21,452 bases of DNA, taken from the NCBI GenBank assembly GCA_019423265.1, contig JAHZBS010000017.1, forward strand, positions 1 through 21,452, read 5' to 3'. A program made the translations under genes and the position numbers. Positions 1 to 6,593 of this stretch are shown here, one piece after another. How positions within the stretch are numbered: the stretch's first letter is position 1; every line of letters begins with the position of its first letter. This DNA comes from Clostridiales bacterium. GTDB lineage: Bacteria > Bacillota_A > Clostridia > Lachnospirales > Bianqueaceae. The notes below the pieces were generated by a model. The model ran no database searches. It saw only the letters and a program-made list of their open reading frames with translations, and had not been told where the DNA came from.

Positions 1-300
1 GAAAAAGAGCCGCTAAAAAGGAGCCGGCAAGGCAGATAGGGAAGGCGGACGGCGAGAAAAAGGCGAAAGGGAAGCGGCGAGAAAAGAAGAAAGAGAAAAA
101 GAGCCGCTAAAAAGGAGCCGGCAAGGCAGATAGGGAAGGCGGACGGCGAGAAGAAGGCGAAAGGGAAGCGGCGAAAGAAGAAGAAAAGAAAAAAGAGCCG
201 CTAAAAAAAGCGTCGGCAAGGCAGATAGAAAAGGCGGACGGCGAGAAAAAGGCGAAAGGGAAGAAGTGAAAGGAGAAAAACAGCCGCTAAAAAAATTTAG
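1..300. repeat. 94-bp purine-rich tandem repeat, about three copies
   Basis: The anchor GAGCCGCTAA recurs at 7, 101 and 195, exactly 94 bases apart, and a slightly altered version (CAGCCGCTAA) occurs at 281, 86 bases further on. Copies 1 and 2 are almost identical along their length, while copy 3 has substitutions and small indels, so the array decays toward the right. The unit is very rich in A and G on the plus strand. In one frame each of the first two copies reads as a Lys/Ala/Arg/Glu-rich peptide that stops at the TAA of the next copy. Because 94 is not a multiple of three, the copies cannot be read as one continuous protein. The array therefore looks like tandem duplication of the 3' end of a gene or a minisatellite, not an in-frame protein repeat. 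Confidence 0.85.
3..110 (+). CDS. possible lysine-rich C-terminal end of a gene entering from the left
   Basis: The frame beginning at position 3 is open from the window edge to a TAA at 108-110 and encodes about 35 residues dominated by Lys, Ala, Arg and Glu (for example KKEPARQIGKADGEKK). Basic low-complexity tails of this kind are common at the C-termini of RNA-binding or ribosome-associated proteins, but nothing here identifies the protein. The same peptide is encoded again in the next repeat copy in a different frame, so the open frame could simply be a by-product of the purine-rich repeat. The body of the gene, if there is one, lies outside the window. Confidence 0.22.
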   Translation, partial: KRAAKKEPARQIGKADGEKKAKGKRREKKKEKKSR

Positions 301-381
301 GCAAACAACGCACCGCCCTATGATATAGCCAAATCAATGATGAAAGAGCAATTCTGCATCTAAAATCCATATATAAAGGCC

Positions 382-410
382 TTGCTAAATTTATCAGAAA
401 ATTGTATACT
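382..410 (+). promoter_or_regulatory. sigma-70-type promoter for the nuclease-like gene
   Basis: A -35 box TTGCTA (382-387) and a -10 box TATACT (405-410) are separated by 17 bases. A second -10-like hexamer TATAAT overlaps at 410-415. Transcription would start near 417, about 32 bases before the ATG at 449. Confidence 0.55.
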
Positions 411-448
411 ATAATATACAATACAATGATGAAAGGGCGGAGATCAAT

Positions 449-1249
449 ATGGCTCAAAGACTTCAAGAGCGGGATGACTGCTTGGCGCGTCTGTGCCAAG
501 AATACCTTTTCACCTTCCTCAAGATCCAGCGGCTCACTGACATCCTAGCCAATGCCATCCGCGGAACCTTAGTCAAAAAGAAGGTGGGCCAATACTCCTA
601 TTACGACCTCCAGGTCTGGGAGAAGGGCAAACGAAAACGCACTCATGTCCGAAAGAACCAGTTGGAGACAATCCGCCAGCAGGTGGAACTGAGACAACAT
701 CAGGAGCGCCAGCTACGGGGGCTCAACGACTATCTGGAGGAACTTCGCAAGTGCCTGCGGCATTTCCGCGTGAAAGTGGAAACCCTCGTGGAGACCTATC
801 GTGAAGAAAGACAGGAGCGGGTGAGGCAGGAACGGGAAAAGAAGGTGGATCAGATGGCGGCCCGGCAGATGCCCTTCGGAAGTCACTTGAAGTATCGGAC
901 GTTGCGAGGAGAGTTGGTGAGGTCGAAGTCGGAACTGACCCTGGCGAATCTATTGTTTAGCATGGAGATCCCCTACGAATACGGCCCAATAGTGAGACTA
1001 GGGGAAGTGGAAGTGGAGGCAGACTTCAAGGTAGGGTCGAAGCTGGACGGGAGACGATGGTACTACTGGGAGCACTGCGGGAGGATGGATGATAAGGAGT
1101 ATGTGGAGAGGTTTGGGAGGAAGATGGAGATGTACCGGACCAACGGGTACCGGGAAGGGAAGAATCTGATTGCGACATATGAGGACACGGAAAGCGGGCT
1201 GGACACGCAGGAGATCCTGAACATATTGAAGGTAAACCGAATCCTATAG
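449..1249 (+). CDS. PD-(D/E)XK nuclease-like protein with DUF6788-like N-terminal region
   Basis: This 266-residue protein is probably a cytoplasmic DNA- or RNA-acting enzyme; its substrate is unknown. Residues about 35-80 (GTLVKKKVGQYSYYDL, then a basic stretch) resemble the short DUF6788-type module found in plasmid and mobile-element proteins. Residues about 80-140 are a highly charged predicted coiled coil. Residues 155-245 resemble the nuclease core common in Bacillota accessory proteins: SKSE with Glu162, ADF with Asp192 and YYWEHCG with Glu208, then a MDDKEYVERF segment. The usual Lys of the E-x-K motif is His209, as in many relatives with a WEH motif, so activity is plausible but unproven. 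The ATG at 449 follows a GGGCGGAG ribosome site at 435-442. The gene has its own promoter and a terminator at 1306-1332, so it is a single-gene unit. It lies beside a tandem repeat and may be accessory DNA. Confidence 0.75.
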   Translation: MAQRLQERDDCLARLCQEYLFTFLKIQRLTDILANAIRGTLVKKKVGQYSYYDLQVWEKGKRKRTHVRKNQLETIRQQVELRQHQERQLRGLNDYLEELRKCLRHFRVKVETLVETYREERQERVRQEREKKVDQMAARQMPFGSHLKYRTLRGELVRSKSELTLANLLFSMEIPYEYGPIVRLGEVEVEADFKVGSKLDGRRWYYWEHCGRMDDKEYVERFGRKMEMYRTNGYREGKNLIATYEDTESGLDTQEILNILKVNRIL

Positions 1250-1305
1250 GGGACGGAGTAAAAGGGTTAGGGAGAGTGTTTTTTAATTTTTGGCGGAGAA
1301 GTGTC

Positions 1306-1332
1306 ACGGCGTCTGACGGACGGCGTTTTTTT
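1306..1332 (+). terminator. intrinsic terminator of the nuclease-like gene
   Basis: The arms ACGGCGTC (1306-1313) and GACGGCGT (1319-1326) pair across a five-base loop with a single G-G mismatch, and a run of seven T follows (1326-1332). It lies 57 bases after the stop of the nuclease-like gene and before the promoter of the next gene. Confidence 0.65.
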
Positions 1333-1355
1333 ATTGCCTAATGTGATCCGCCTCA

Positions 1356-1384
1356 TTGCATAGAATAGAAAAAAGCGGTATACT
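1356..1384 (+). promoter_or_regulatory. sigma-70-type promoter for the MGMT-like gene
   Basis: TTGCAT (1356-1361) and TATACT (1379-1384) are separated by exactly 17 bases. Transcription would start near 1391, giving a leader of only about 17 bases that is mostly the AAGGAGGTG ribosome site (1392-1400). This also excludes the upstream in-frame TTG at 1384 as a start. Confidence 0.65.
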
Positions 1385-1407
1385 TGTTCGCAAGGAGGTG
1401 TCGAAAC

Positions 1408-1884
1408 ATGGCAAACGAACAGAATAAGGACTTTAATGCCATGATGCGAGAGAATAAAGGAATGCCAAAAATTCAGATCATCACGGATCCGAAGAGCATT
1501 AAAAAATATGGCGGTGACAGAATGTACTTTGCGCCGCCGCTTGAGTACGACCGCGTGATGAAGTCCGTACCCAATGGGAAGATCATTACTATTGGGAGGA
1601 TTCGAGAATACTTTGCCAAATTAGGAAACGCTGATTTTACGGACCCCATAACCGCCGGGATCTTTGTCTCCATTGTCGCGTGGGCGAGTGAACAACGGCA
1701 GGAGGACAAGACACCATACTGGCGGACATTAAAAGCCGATGGAGGGCTAAACCCAAAATATCCAGGAGGGCTGCAAGCGCAAAAAGCAAAACTGGAAGCG
1801 GAAGGGCACAGAATCATCCAGCGGGGACGGACAAATATCCGATACTATGTAGAAGCGTATGAAAAGGTTTTATATTCATTATGA
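1408..1884 (+). CDS. MGMT/alkyltransferase-like (ATL-type) protein without catalytic cysteine
   Basis: A 158-residue member of the DNA-binding domain family of O6-methylguanine-DNA methyltransferase. Residues 52-95 (KSVPNGKIITIGRIREYF, then a DPITAGIF segment) match the winged-helix region. Residues 103-137 (PYWRTLKADGGLNPKYPGG, then KLEAEG) align with the segment that in true methyltransferases carries PCHRVI. Here that motif is PYWRTL, so Tyr stands where the alkyl-accepting Cys would be. Repair by alkyl transfer is therefore not expected. Alkyltransferase-like proteins with such substitutions bind alkylated bases and hand them to excision repair, and that is the likeliest role. The ATG at 1408 has a near-ideal AAGGAGGTG eight bases upstream. 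The last six bases overlap the end of the convergent AraC gene. Confidence 0.8.
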   Translation: MANEQNKDFNAMMRENKGMPKIQIITDPKSIKKYGGDRMYFAPPLEYDRVMKSVPNGKIITIGRIREYFAKLGNADFTDPITAGIFVSIVAWASEQRQEDKTPYWRTLKADGGLNPKYPGGLQAQKAKLEAEGHRIIQRGRTNIRYYVEAYEKVLYSL

Positions 1885-2763
1885 GCGTTGACGGAACGCA
1901 GTAGGGGAGGTACCGTGAGACTTGGAAAAGACGGCAGTAAAATAGTTCGGATCCCGATAGCCGACACGGCGGGCGATTTGCTGAATCGAAAGCTCGGAGT
2001 TCTGTAGAAGAGCCCGGGCCTTTTCCATGCGCAGGGCTTCCAGATAGGCCGTGACAGTGGTGCCATATTGCTTACGAAATAGGTGTTGAAGATGGGATTT
2101 GGAGTACTTACAGAATAGAGCAAGATCATCCATTGTAATGCGGCGCATGTATCGGGTGTGGAGATACTCCATGGCGCGCTGCAAAATGATTTGGCGCTGT
2201 GTCTGGCCGCTTAATTCCAAATCGCCCAATTGAACATCGTCTAAAAGGCATGATAACAATAGTGCCAGCGTATCCACGGCGGCCAGCAGCGCATGAGGCG
2301 GATCCGTCGGGTGAACATATAGAGAGTAGGAGGAACGAAGGCGATCCTCCGAAAAGCCATACCGCTGGCAGATGGAGCGAAAGCGGCGATTCAGCACGTT
2401 AGAATCCGGCGACAAACAGCCGATGCTGACGTATCCCACCGCCCGATCATGACAATAGATAGGCGACACATATTCCCCGACACCGCAGTGACAGACGCCG
2501 TAAAAAGGTCCCTTATTCGCTTCTAATTTATACAGTATCCGGCGCTTAAGATAGATGCATTCCCGCCAGAGGTTAGGATTCGTCTTGACATATAGGCAGT
2601 AAGGATTTTCATGGACAATATAATCGGATAGCAGGCGGAGCAGCGGGCTGTCGCAATCTGCGTACTCAAAGAATCCTCCAATATGAAGTTCAACCCCATA
2701 CTGGACGGTGAGCGCTGTAATGGCATCCCGAAGCGCCTGAAACTGATACTCCCGTGGCTGCAT
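1879..2763 (-). CDS. AraC-family transcriptional regulator with PocR-type sensory domain
   Basis: A 294-residue regulator. Residues about 10-170 form a PocR-like ligand-sensing domain with the typical CHCGVGEYVSPI segment (91-102) and a GYVSIGCLSP strand. Residues about 195-294 are an AraC double helix-turn-helix: a first helix pair around MDDLALFCKYSKSHLQHLF and a second around IQQIARRVGYRDPNYFTAVF, ending in the usual GTSPTAFR. The ATG at 2763 was chosen because an AAGGAG lies eight bases before it; the GTG at 2772 overlaps that ribosome site. It is divergently oriented from the FAD oxidoreductase across a 161-base gap. It is therefore the natural candidate regulator of that gene and perhaps of the sugar cluster downstream. 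Its 3' end overlaps the MGMT-like gene tail-to-tail. Confidence 0.88.
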   Translation of the reverse strand: MQPREYQFQALRDAITALTVQYGVELHIGGFFEYADCDSPLLRLLSDYIVHENPYCLYVKTNPNLWRECIYLKRRILYKLEANKGPFYGVCHCGVGEYVSPIYCHDRAVGYVSIGCLSPDSNVLNRRFRSICQRYGFSEDRLRSSYSLYVHPTDPPHALLAAVDTLALLLSCLLDDVQLGDLELSGQTQRQIILQRAMEYLHTRYMRRITMDDLALFCKYSKSHLQHLFRKQYGTTVTAYLEALRMEKARALLQNSELSIQQIARRVGYRDPNYFTAVFSKSHGTSPTAFRQRS

Positions 2764-2851
2764 GGTACCCACTCCTTATTAGTATGAAAACGAAATTGCA
2801 GAATATCCAAGAGGAAACACACCATTTTCGATACAAGGGCCTATTGCGATA

Positions 2852-2860
2852 TGGTATGAT
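2852..2860 (+). promoter_or_regulatory. extended -10 promoter for the FAD oxidoreductase
   Basis: TGGTATGAT is an extended -10 element (TGn plus TATGAT). A possible weak -35 (ATACAA, 2831-2836) lies 18 bases upstream of the hexamer. Weak -35 boxes suit activator-dependent promoters, as expected beside a divergent AraC gene. Predicted transcription starts near 2867. The leader contains the inverted repeat GCGCC-ATAG-GGCGC (2879-2892), which could act as an operator or a small hairpin. Confidence 0.5.
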
Positions 2861-2924
2861 ATAAGTATATCACAGCAGCGCCATAGGGCGCAATCTAGCT
2901 GTTAAAAAACAGGAGGCATAAAAC

Positions 2925-4709
2925 ATGAGTATATTTCCTACCATTCACCATAGAGTAGAATTTTGTGTCGTGGGAGGCGGGCTCTCCGGCCTTTGTGCCG
3001 CTGTTGCGGCGGCGCGCCATGGCCGCAAAACGGCACTGCTTCAGGAGCGTCCCATGTTGGGAGGCAACGCATCGTCGGAAATCCGCATGTGGGTGTGCGG
3101 CGCCCACGGAAAAAATAACAGGGAGACAGGGCTAGTTGAGGAGCTAATGCTAGAAAATTACTGGCGCAATCCATACAAAAATTATTCCATCTGGGATAGC
3201 GTTATGTTGGAGATGGCGAAGAAAGAACCAAATCTAGAGGTATATCTCAATTGTACCTGTATGGATGGGGAAATGGACGGAGATCGGCTAGCCCGCATTA
3301 TCGGCTGGCAGATGACAACACAGCAATATCATGTATTTGACGCAAAGATTTTCGCCGACTGCTCCGGAGACAGCATTCTCGCACCGATTACGGGCGCGCT
3401 TTACCGCATGGGGCGGGAGGGCTGCGAGGAGTACGGAGAGGATATTGCGCCTGCACAGGCCGATTCCCACACGATGGGCATGAGCTGCATGATCCAGGCG
3501 AGGGAATATTCAGAAAAGCGGACTTTCATTGCCCCAACGTGGGCCCGCAAATTTACAAAGGAAGATCTTCCGCATCGCTATCCGAATCTGGAGAGCGATG
3601 GAGAAAATTTCTGGTATATGGAATTGGGCGGGATGCAGGATACTATACGCGATACGGAAGAGATTCGAGATGAGCTACTGCGGGTAGCCTATGGCATATG
3701 GGATTTTCTGAAAAATGATCCGGAAAATCAGGAGAGAAATCAGTATTTTGATATTGACTGGATTGGGATTCTGCCCGGCAAACGAGAATCCCGCCGCTAT
3801 GTGGGGGATTACGTCATGACCCAGTCTGATGTGCGGGCAGGTGGCCACTTCGAAGATCTGGTCGCTTACGGCGGGTGGTCAATGGACGACCATCACCCAG
3901 GCGGCATCGATGTGAAGGAGCCGCCGACGACTTATCACCCGGCCCCGTCGCCCTACGGTATTCCGTACCGCTGCCTCTATTCTCAGAATGTGGACAATCT
4001 TATGTTTGCCGGCCGCAATATCAGCGTATCCCATGTGGCCATGAGCTCCACCCGCGTCATGGCAACCTGTGCATTGCTGGGACAGGCAGTGGGAACCGCC
4101 GCCGCCATTGCGCTGAGAGAAGGGCTCACCCCGCGCGGCATCTATGAGAAGGGATTCGTGCCAGAGTTACAGCAGACGCTGCTGGAGGATGATTGCTATC
4201 TTCCCTACCACCGCAGGACCGTATCCCCCATGACAAGGGAGGCACGGCTAGAATCCAATCTGCACGGTGCGGAGAATTTGCGCAACGGCTATGACCGTCC
4301 CATAGGGGATGCGGATAATGGCGCGCGGGGACCCAAGGGAAGCTTTGTTACCTATACCTTAGATACGCCGCAATGGGTGGAAGCTGTCCGTCTGGTTCTG
4401 GATAGCGACCTGAACCGGGAGACACTGCCGGACTGGGAGATGAAACTCAATCGCGGAATGCGGCATAATATCCGGCTGTGCTGGGAAAAGTCCCACATGC
4501 CGACTACAGTTGTGAAGGATTTAGATGTGATGTGGACGCTGGAGGATGGATCGCAGGAGGTGCGCTCCCTGCGCGGCAACCATCAGCGGCTGGTCCGCAT
4601 TCCCTGTGGGCGGAATGTCACAGAGGTTACGGTCCGGCTGTTGGATACATGGGGCAGTGAAGAGTGCCATCTCTTTGCGGTAGATTTGATGGAAAAGTCA
4701 GTGGAATAG
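2925..4709 (+). CDS. FAD-dependent oxidoreductase (FAD_oxidored family, PF12831-like)
   Basis: A 594-residue soluble flavoprotein without a signal peptide. The N-terminal Rossmann motif is GGGLSG (17-22) after a hydrophobic strand, with Glu41 ending the second strand where the ribose hydroxyls of FAD are bound. LGGNASSE (45-52) is characteristic of this family. The second FAD contact is AGRNIS (from 362), followed by a long helix in MATCALLGQAVGTAAAIA. Residues after about 430 form an extra predicted beta-rich C-terminal domain. Members of this family often sit in polysaccharide-use loci of Bacillota, but their reactions are mostly undefined; oxidation of a sugar or glycoside is an inference. 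AGGAGG (2911-2916) lies eight bases before the ATG. It is divergent from the AraC regulator, and a hairpin follows its stop. Confidence 0.82.
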   Translation: MSIFPTIHHRVEFCVVGGGLSGLCAAVAAARHGRKTALLQERPMLGGNASSEIRMWVCGAHGKNNRETGLVEELMLENYWRNPYKNYSIWDSVMLEMAKKEPNLEVYLNCTCMDGEMDGDRLARIIGWQMTTQQYHVFDAKIFADCSGDSILAPITGALYRMGREGCEEYGEDIAPAQADSHTMGMSCMIQAREYSEKRTFIAPTWARKFTKEDLPHRYPNLESDGENFWYMELGGMQDTIRDTEEIRDELLRVAYGIWDFLKNDPENQERNQYFDIDWIGILPGKRESRRYVGDYVMTQSDVRAGGHFEDLVAYGGWSMDDHHPGGIDVKEPPTTYHPAPSPYGIPYRCLYSQNVDNLMFAGRNISVSHVAMSSTRVMATCALLGQAVGTAAAIALREGLTPRGIYEKGFVPELQQTLLEDDCYLPYHRRTVSPMTREARLESNLHGAENLRNGYDRPIGDADNGARGPKGSFVTYTLDTPQWVEAVRLVLDSDLNRETLPDWEMKLNRGMRHNIRLCWEKSHMPTTVVKDLDVMWTLEDGSQEVRSLRGNHQRLVRIPCGRNVTEVTVRLLDTWGSEECHLFAVDLMEKSVE

Positions 4710-4717
4710 AGAACGGG

Positions 4718-4739
4718 CTGTCGCACTAGCGTGCGGCAG
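4718..4739 (+). terminator. hairpin after the FAD oxidoreductase gene
   Basis: CTGTCGCAC (4718-4726) pairs with GTGCGGCAG (4731-4739) over nine positions, including one G-U pair, around a TAGC loop. It starts eight bases after the stop codon. No T run follows, so it may be a transcript-stabilising hairpin or a weak terminator instead of a classic intrinsic terminator. Confidence 0.45.
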
Positions 4740-4746
4740 TAATATG

Positions 4747-4775
4747 TTGACATTCTGTATGAATTAATACATAAT
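4747..4775 (+). promoter_or_regulatory. strong promoter for the ABC exporter operon
   Basis: The perfect -35 TTGACA (4747-4752) is 17 bases from CATAAT (4770-4775), a five-of-six match to the -10 consensus. It lies directly after the hairpin that follows the oxidoreductase gene, so the exporter pair is probably transcribed separately from the sugar genes. Confidence 0.72.
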
Positions 4776-4805
4776 TAAGATGGCAAAAAAAAAGGGGGCT
4801 GGCAT

Positions 4806-6584
4806 TTGAAAAAGGATAAAAAATATGGAACATTCCGCAATGTAGCGTATGTGCTCCATAACACGTGGAATTGGGAGCGTCTCATTATTATTTTCCTAAT
4901 ATTACAGGCAATAATTGGTGTCTGTACGCCGTTCATTTCAATTTATATGCCTAGCGTGATACTTAGCGGTGTTACCGGCGAGATATCCTTACAGACCTTG
5001 TTTATTGTCGTGGGCGTCTTATCGCTAGTTTTTGCCTCGTGTAATGTTGTAAACGAATATATCAAGGCGGTCAATGAGACGCATCTTACCAACAACAAAG
5101 TCCATTATCTGACTGAAATTTTCAAAAAGAAAATGGAGCTGGATTATCGAGTCGTGGAAAGTGAATATGGGCAGAATAAATTTCAGGACGTTCTGAATAT
5201 CCTATTTAACGATAGCTCAGGCGTGTCCGGAATGTTGCAGACTTTGGGCGGCTTTTTGGGGCAGATTTTGGGCTTTGTCCTCTACATAGGGATTATCTCA
5301 ATGCTCAGCCCTTGGATTGTGTTGGTTCTTCTGGTAACGTCCGGACTTTACCTGTTGGTCTTGCGGCATGTCAACGCTTACGAATACAATCACCGGGAAA
5401 AATGGACCGTTATCGATAAAAAACTTAATTATCTGTACGAAAAAACGGCGGATTATACATATAACAAGGATATCAAGCTATACTCTATGAAAAATTGGCT
5501 CACAGCCGTTATCAACTCACTGATAAAATCTCGGCTGAAATGGGTGGTCCGGATATCGCACCATAATTTTATTACGGCTATTGCGGATGTGGTGCTTCTT
5601 TTGATCAGAGATGGAGTGGCATATTTGTATATCTTTCACGCAATTTTCAATGGGCAGATACAAATTGCCGAATTCACGTTATATTTCGGAGCTGTTTCTG
5701 GATTTTCCGGTTTTATTATGAACATCGTACAGGGTCTTGCTTCGATCACGCGCATGGGCAACGAAGTTTCAAGCATTCGTGAATATCTGGATATCCATAC
5801 GGAACATACGGGTTGGAAAGAACTGACGCTAAGCCCTGACGATACCTTGGAGATTGAGTTTCGGAACGTCTCGTTCCGGTATACCGAAGAGTCCCCTTAT
5901 ATTCTGAAGAATATTAGCATGACAATCCAGAAGGGGGAAAAAATCGCTATCGTTGGAGAAAATGGAGCGGGAAAAAGCACACTGGTTAAACTTTTGTGCG
6001 GCTTTTATCAACCTACGGAGGGGACAATTTACCTTAACGGGATCCCCATGTCTGAATTGAAATTAGAGGAGATTTACCGCTTGTATGCCGTTGCCTTCCA
6101 ATCTATATATGTGCTCCCCATGACAGTCGCGCAGAATATTGCCCTGACCGACAATGCGCGAATCGACATGGAACGTGTCCGGTCGTGCTTGCAGATATCT
6201 GGTTTGGGGGATTCGATCGGTGACTTAAATCTCCCCTTGACGAAAATGATCGATGAAAACGGCGTAGATCTGTCCGGAGGCGAGACACAGAAGCTGATTT
6301 TAGCAAGGGCCATGTATAAAGAAGCTGCTTCGCTGATATTGGACGAACCGACATCCGCGCTGGACCCGATTGCGGAAAAAGAACTGTATGAAACATACAG
6401 CTTACTGACCAAAGGGAGGACATCCTTCTTTATTTCCCATCGGCTGGCATCCACACAGTTCTGTGATCGGATTTTATTCCTGAACAACGCGCGCATTGAG
6501 GAAAGCGGTACACACCAGGAACTGTTGGAGAATAATGGTCAATACAGTGAATTGTATAAGATACAGAGTCAATATTATAAGTGA
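4806..6584 (+). CDS. ABC exporter subunit 1 (fused permease/ATPase half-transporter)
   Basis: A 592-residue half-transporter of the exporter type. Residues about 20-330 are the membrane domain with roughly six helices (for example LIIIFLILQAIIGV). Residues about 345-592 are the ATPase: Walker A GENGAGKST (384-392), signature LSGGE (489-493), Walker B ending in Asp513-Glu514, a SALD D-loop and switch His545. All catalytic residues are present, so this site should hydrolyse ATP. There is no N-terminal C39 peptidase domain. The start is TTG at 4806, placed by AAAGGGGG (4791-4798) seven bases upstream; no nearer ATG fits. The stop is nine bases before the ATG of the second subunit, so the two should form a heterodimer. 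The cargo is unknown; peptides or lipids are usual for relatives. The DNA is visibly more AT-rich than the flanking genes. Confidence 0.88.
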   Translation: MKKDKKYGTFRNVAYVLHNTWNWERLIIIFLILQAIIGVCTPFISIYMPSVILSGVTGEISLQTLFIVVGVLSLVFASCNVVNEYIKAVNETHLTNNKVHYLTEIFKKKMELDYRVVESEYGQNKFQDVLNILFNDSSGVSGMLQTLGGFLGQILGFVLYIGIISMLSPWIVLVLLVTSGLYLLVLRHVNAYEYNHREKWTVIDKKLNYLYEKTADYTYNKDIKLYSMKNWLTAVINSLIKSRLKWVVRISHHNFITAIADVVLLLIRDGVAYLYIFHAIFNGQIQIAEFTLYFGAVSGFSGFIMNIVQGLASITRMGNEVSSIREYLDIHTEHTGWKELTLSPDDTLEIEFRNVSFRYTEESPYILKNISMTIQKGEKIAIVGENGAGKSTLVKLLCGFYQPTEGTIYLNGIPMSELKLEEIYRLYAVAFQSIYVLPMTVAQNIALTDNARIDMERVRSCLQISGLGDSIGDLNLPLTKMIDENGVDLSGGETQKLILARAMYKEAASLILDEPTSALDPIAEKELYETYSLLTKGRTSFFISHRLASTQFCDRILFLNNARIEESGTHQELLENNGQYSELYKIQSQYYK

Positions 6585-6593
6585 GATGATTAT

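Noticed and set aside
13..219. Long open frame on the minus strand across the repeat array
   Set aside because: It is the pyrimidine-rich complement of the purine-rich repeat, giving a Leu/Ser/Pro low-complexity peptide with no ribosome site.
1..300. CRISPR array
   Set aside because: The repeats are contiguous 94-bp tandem units without unique spacers, and no cas gene is present.
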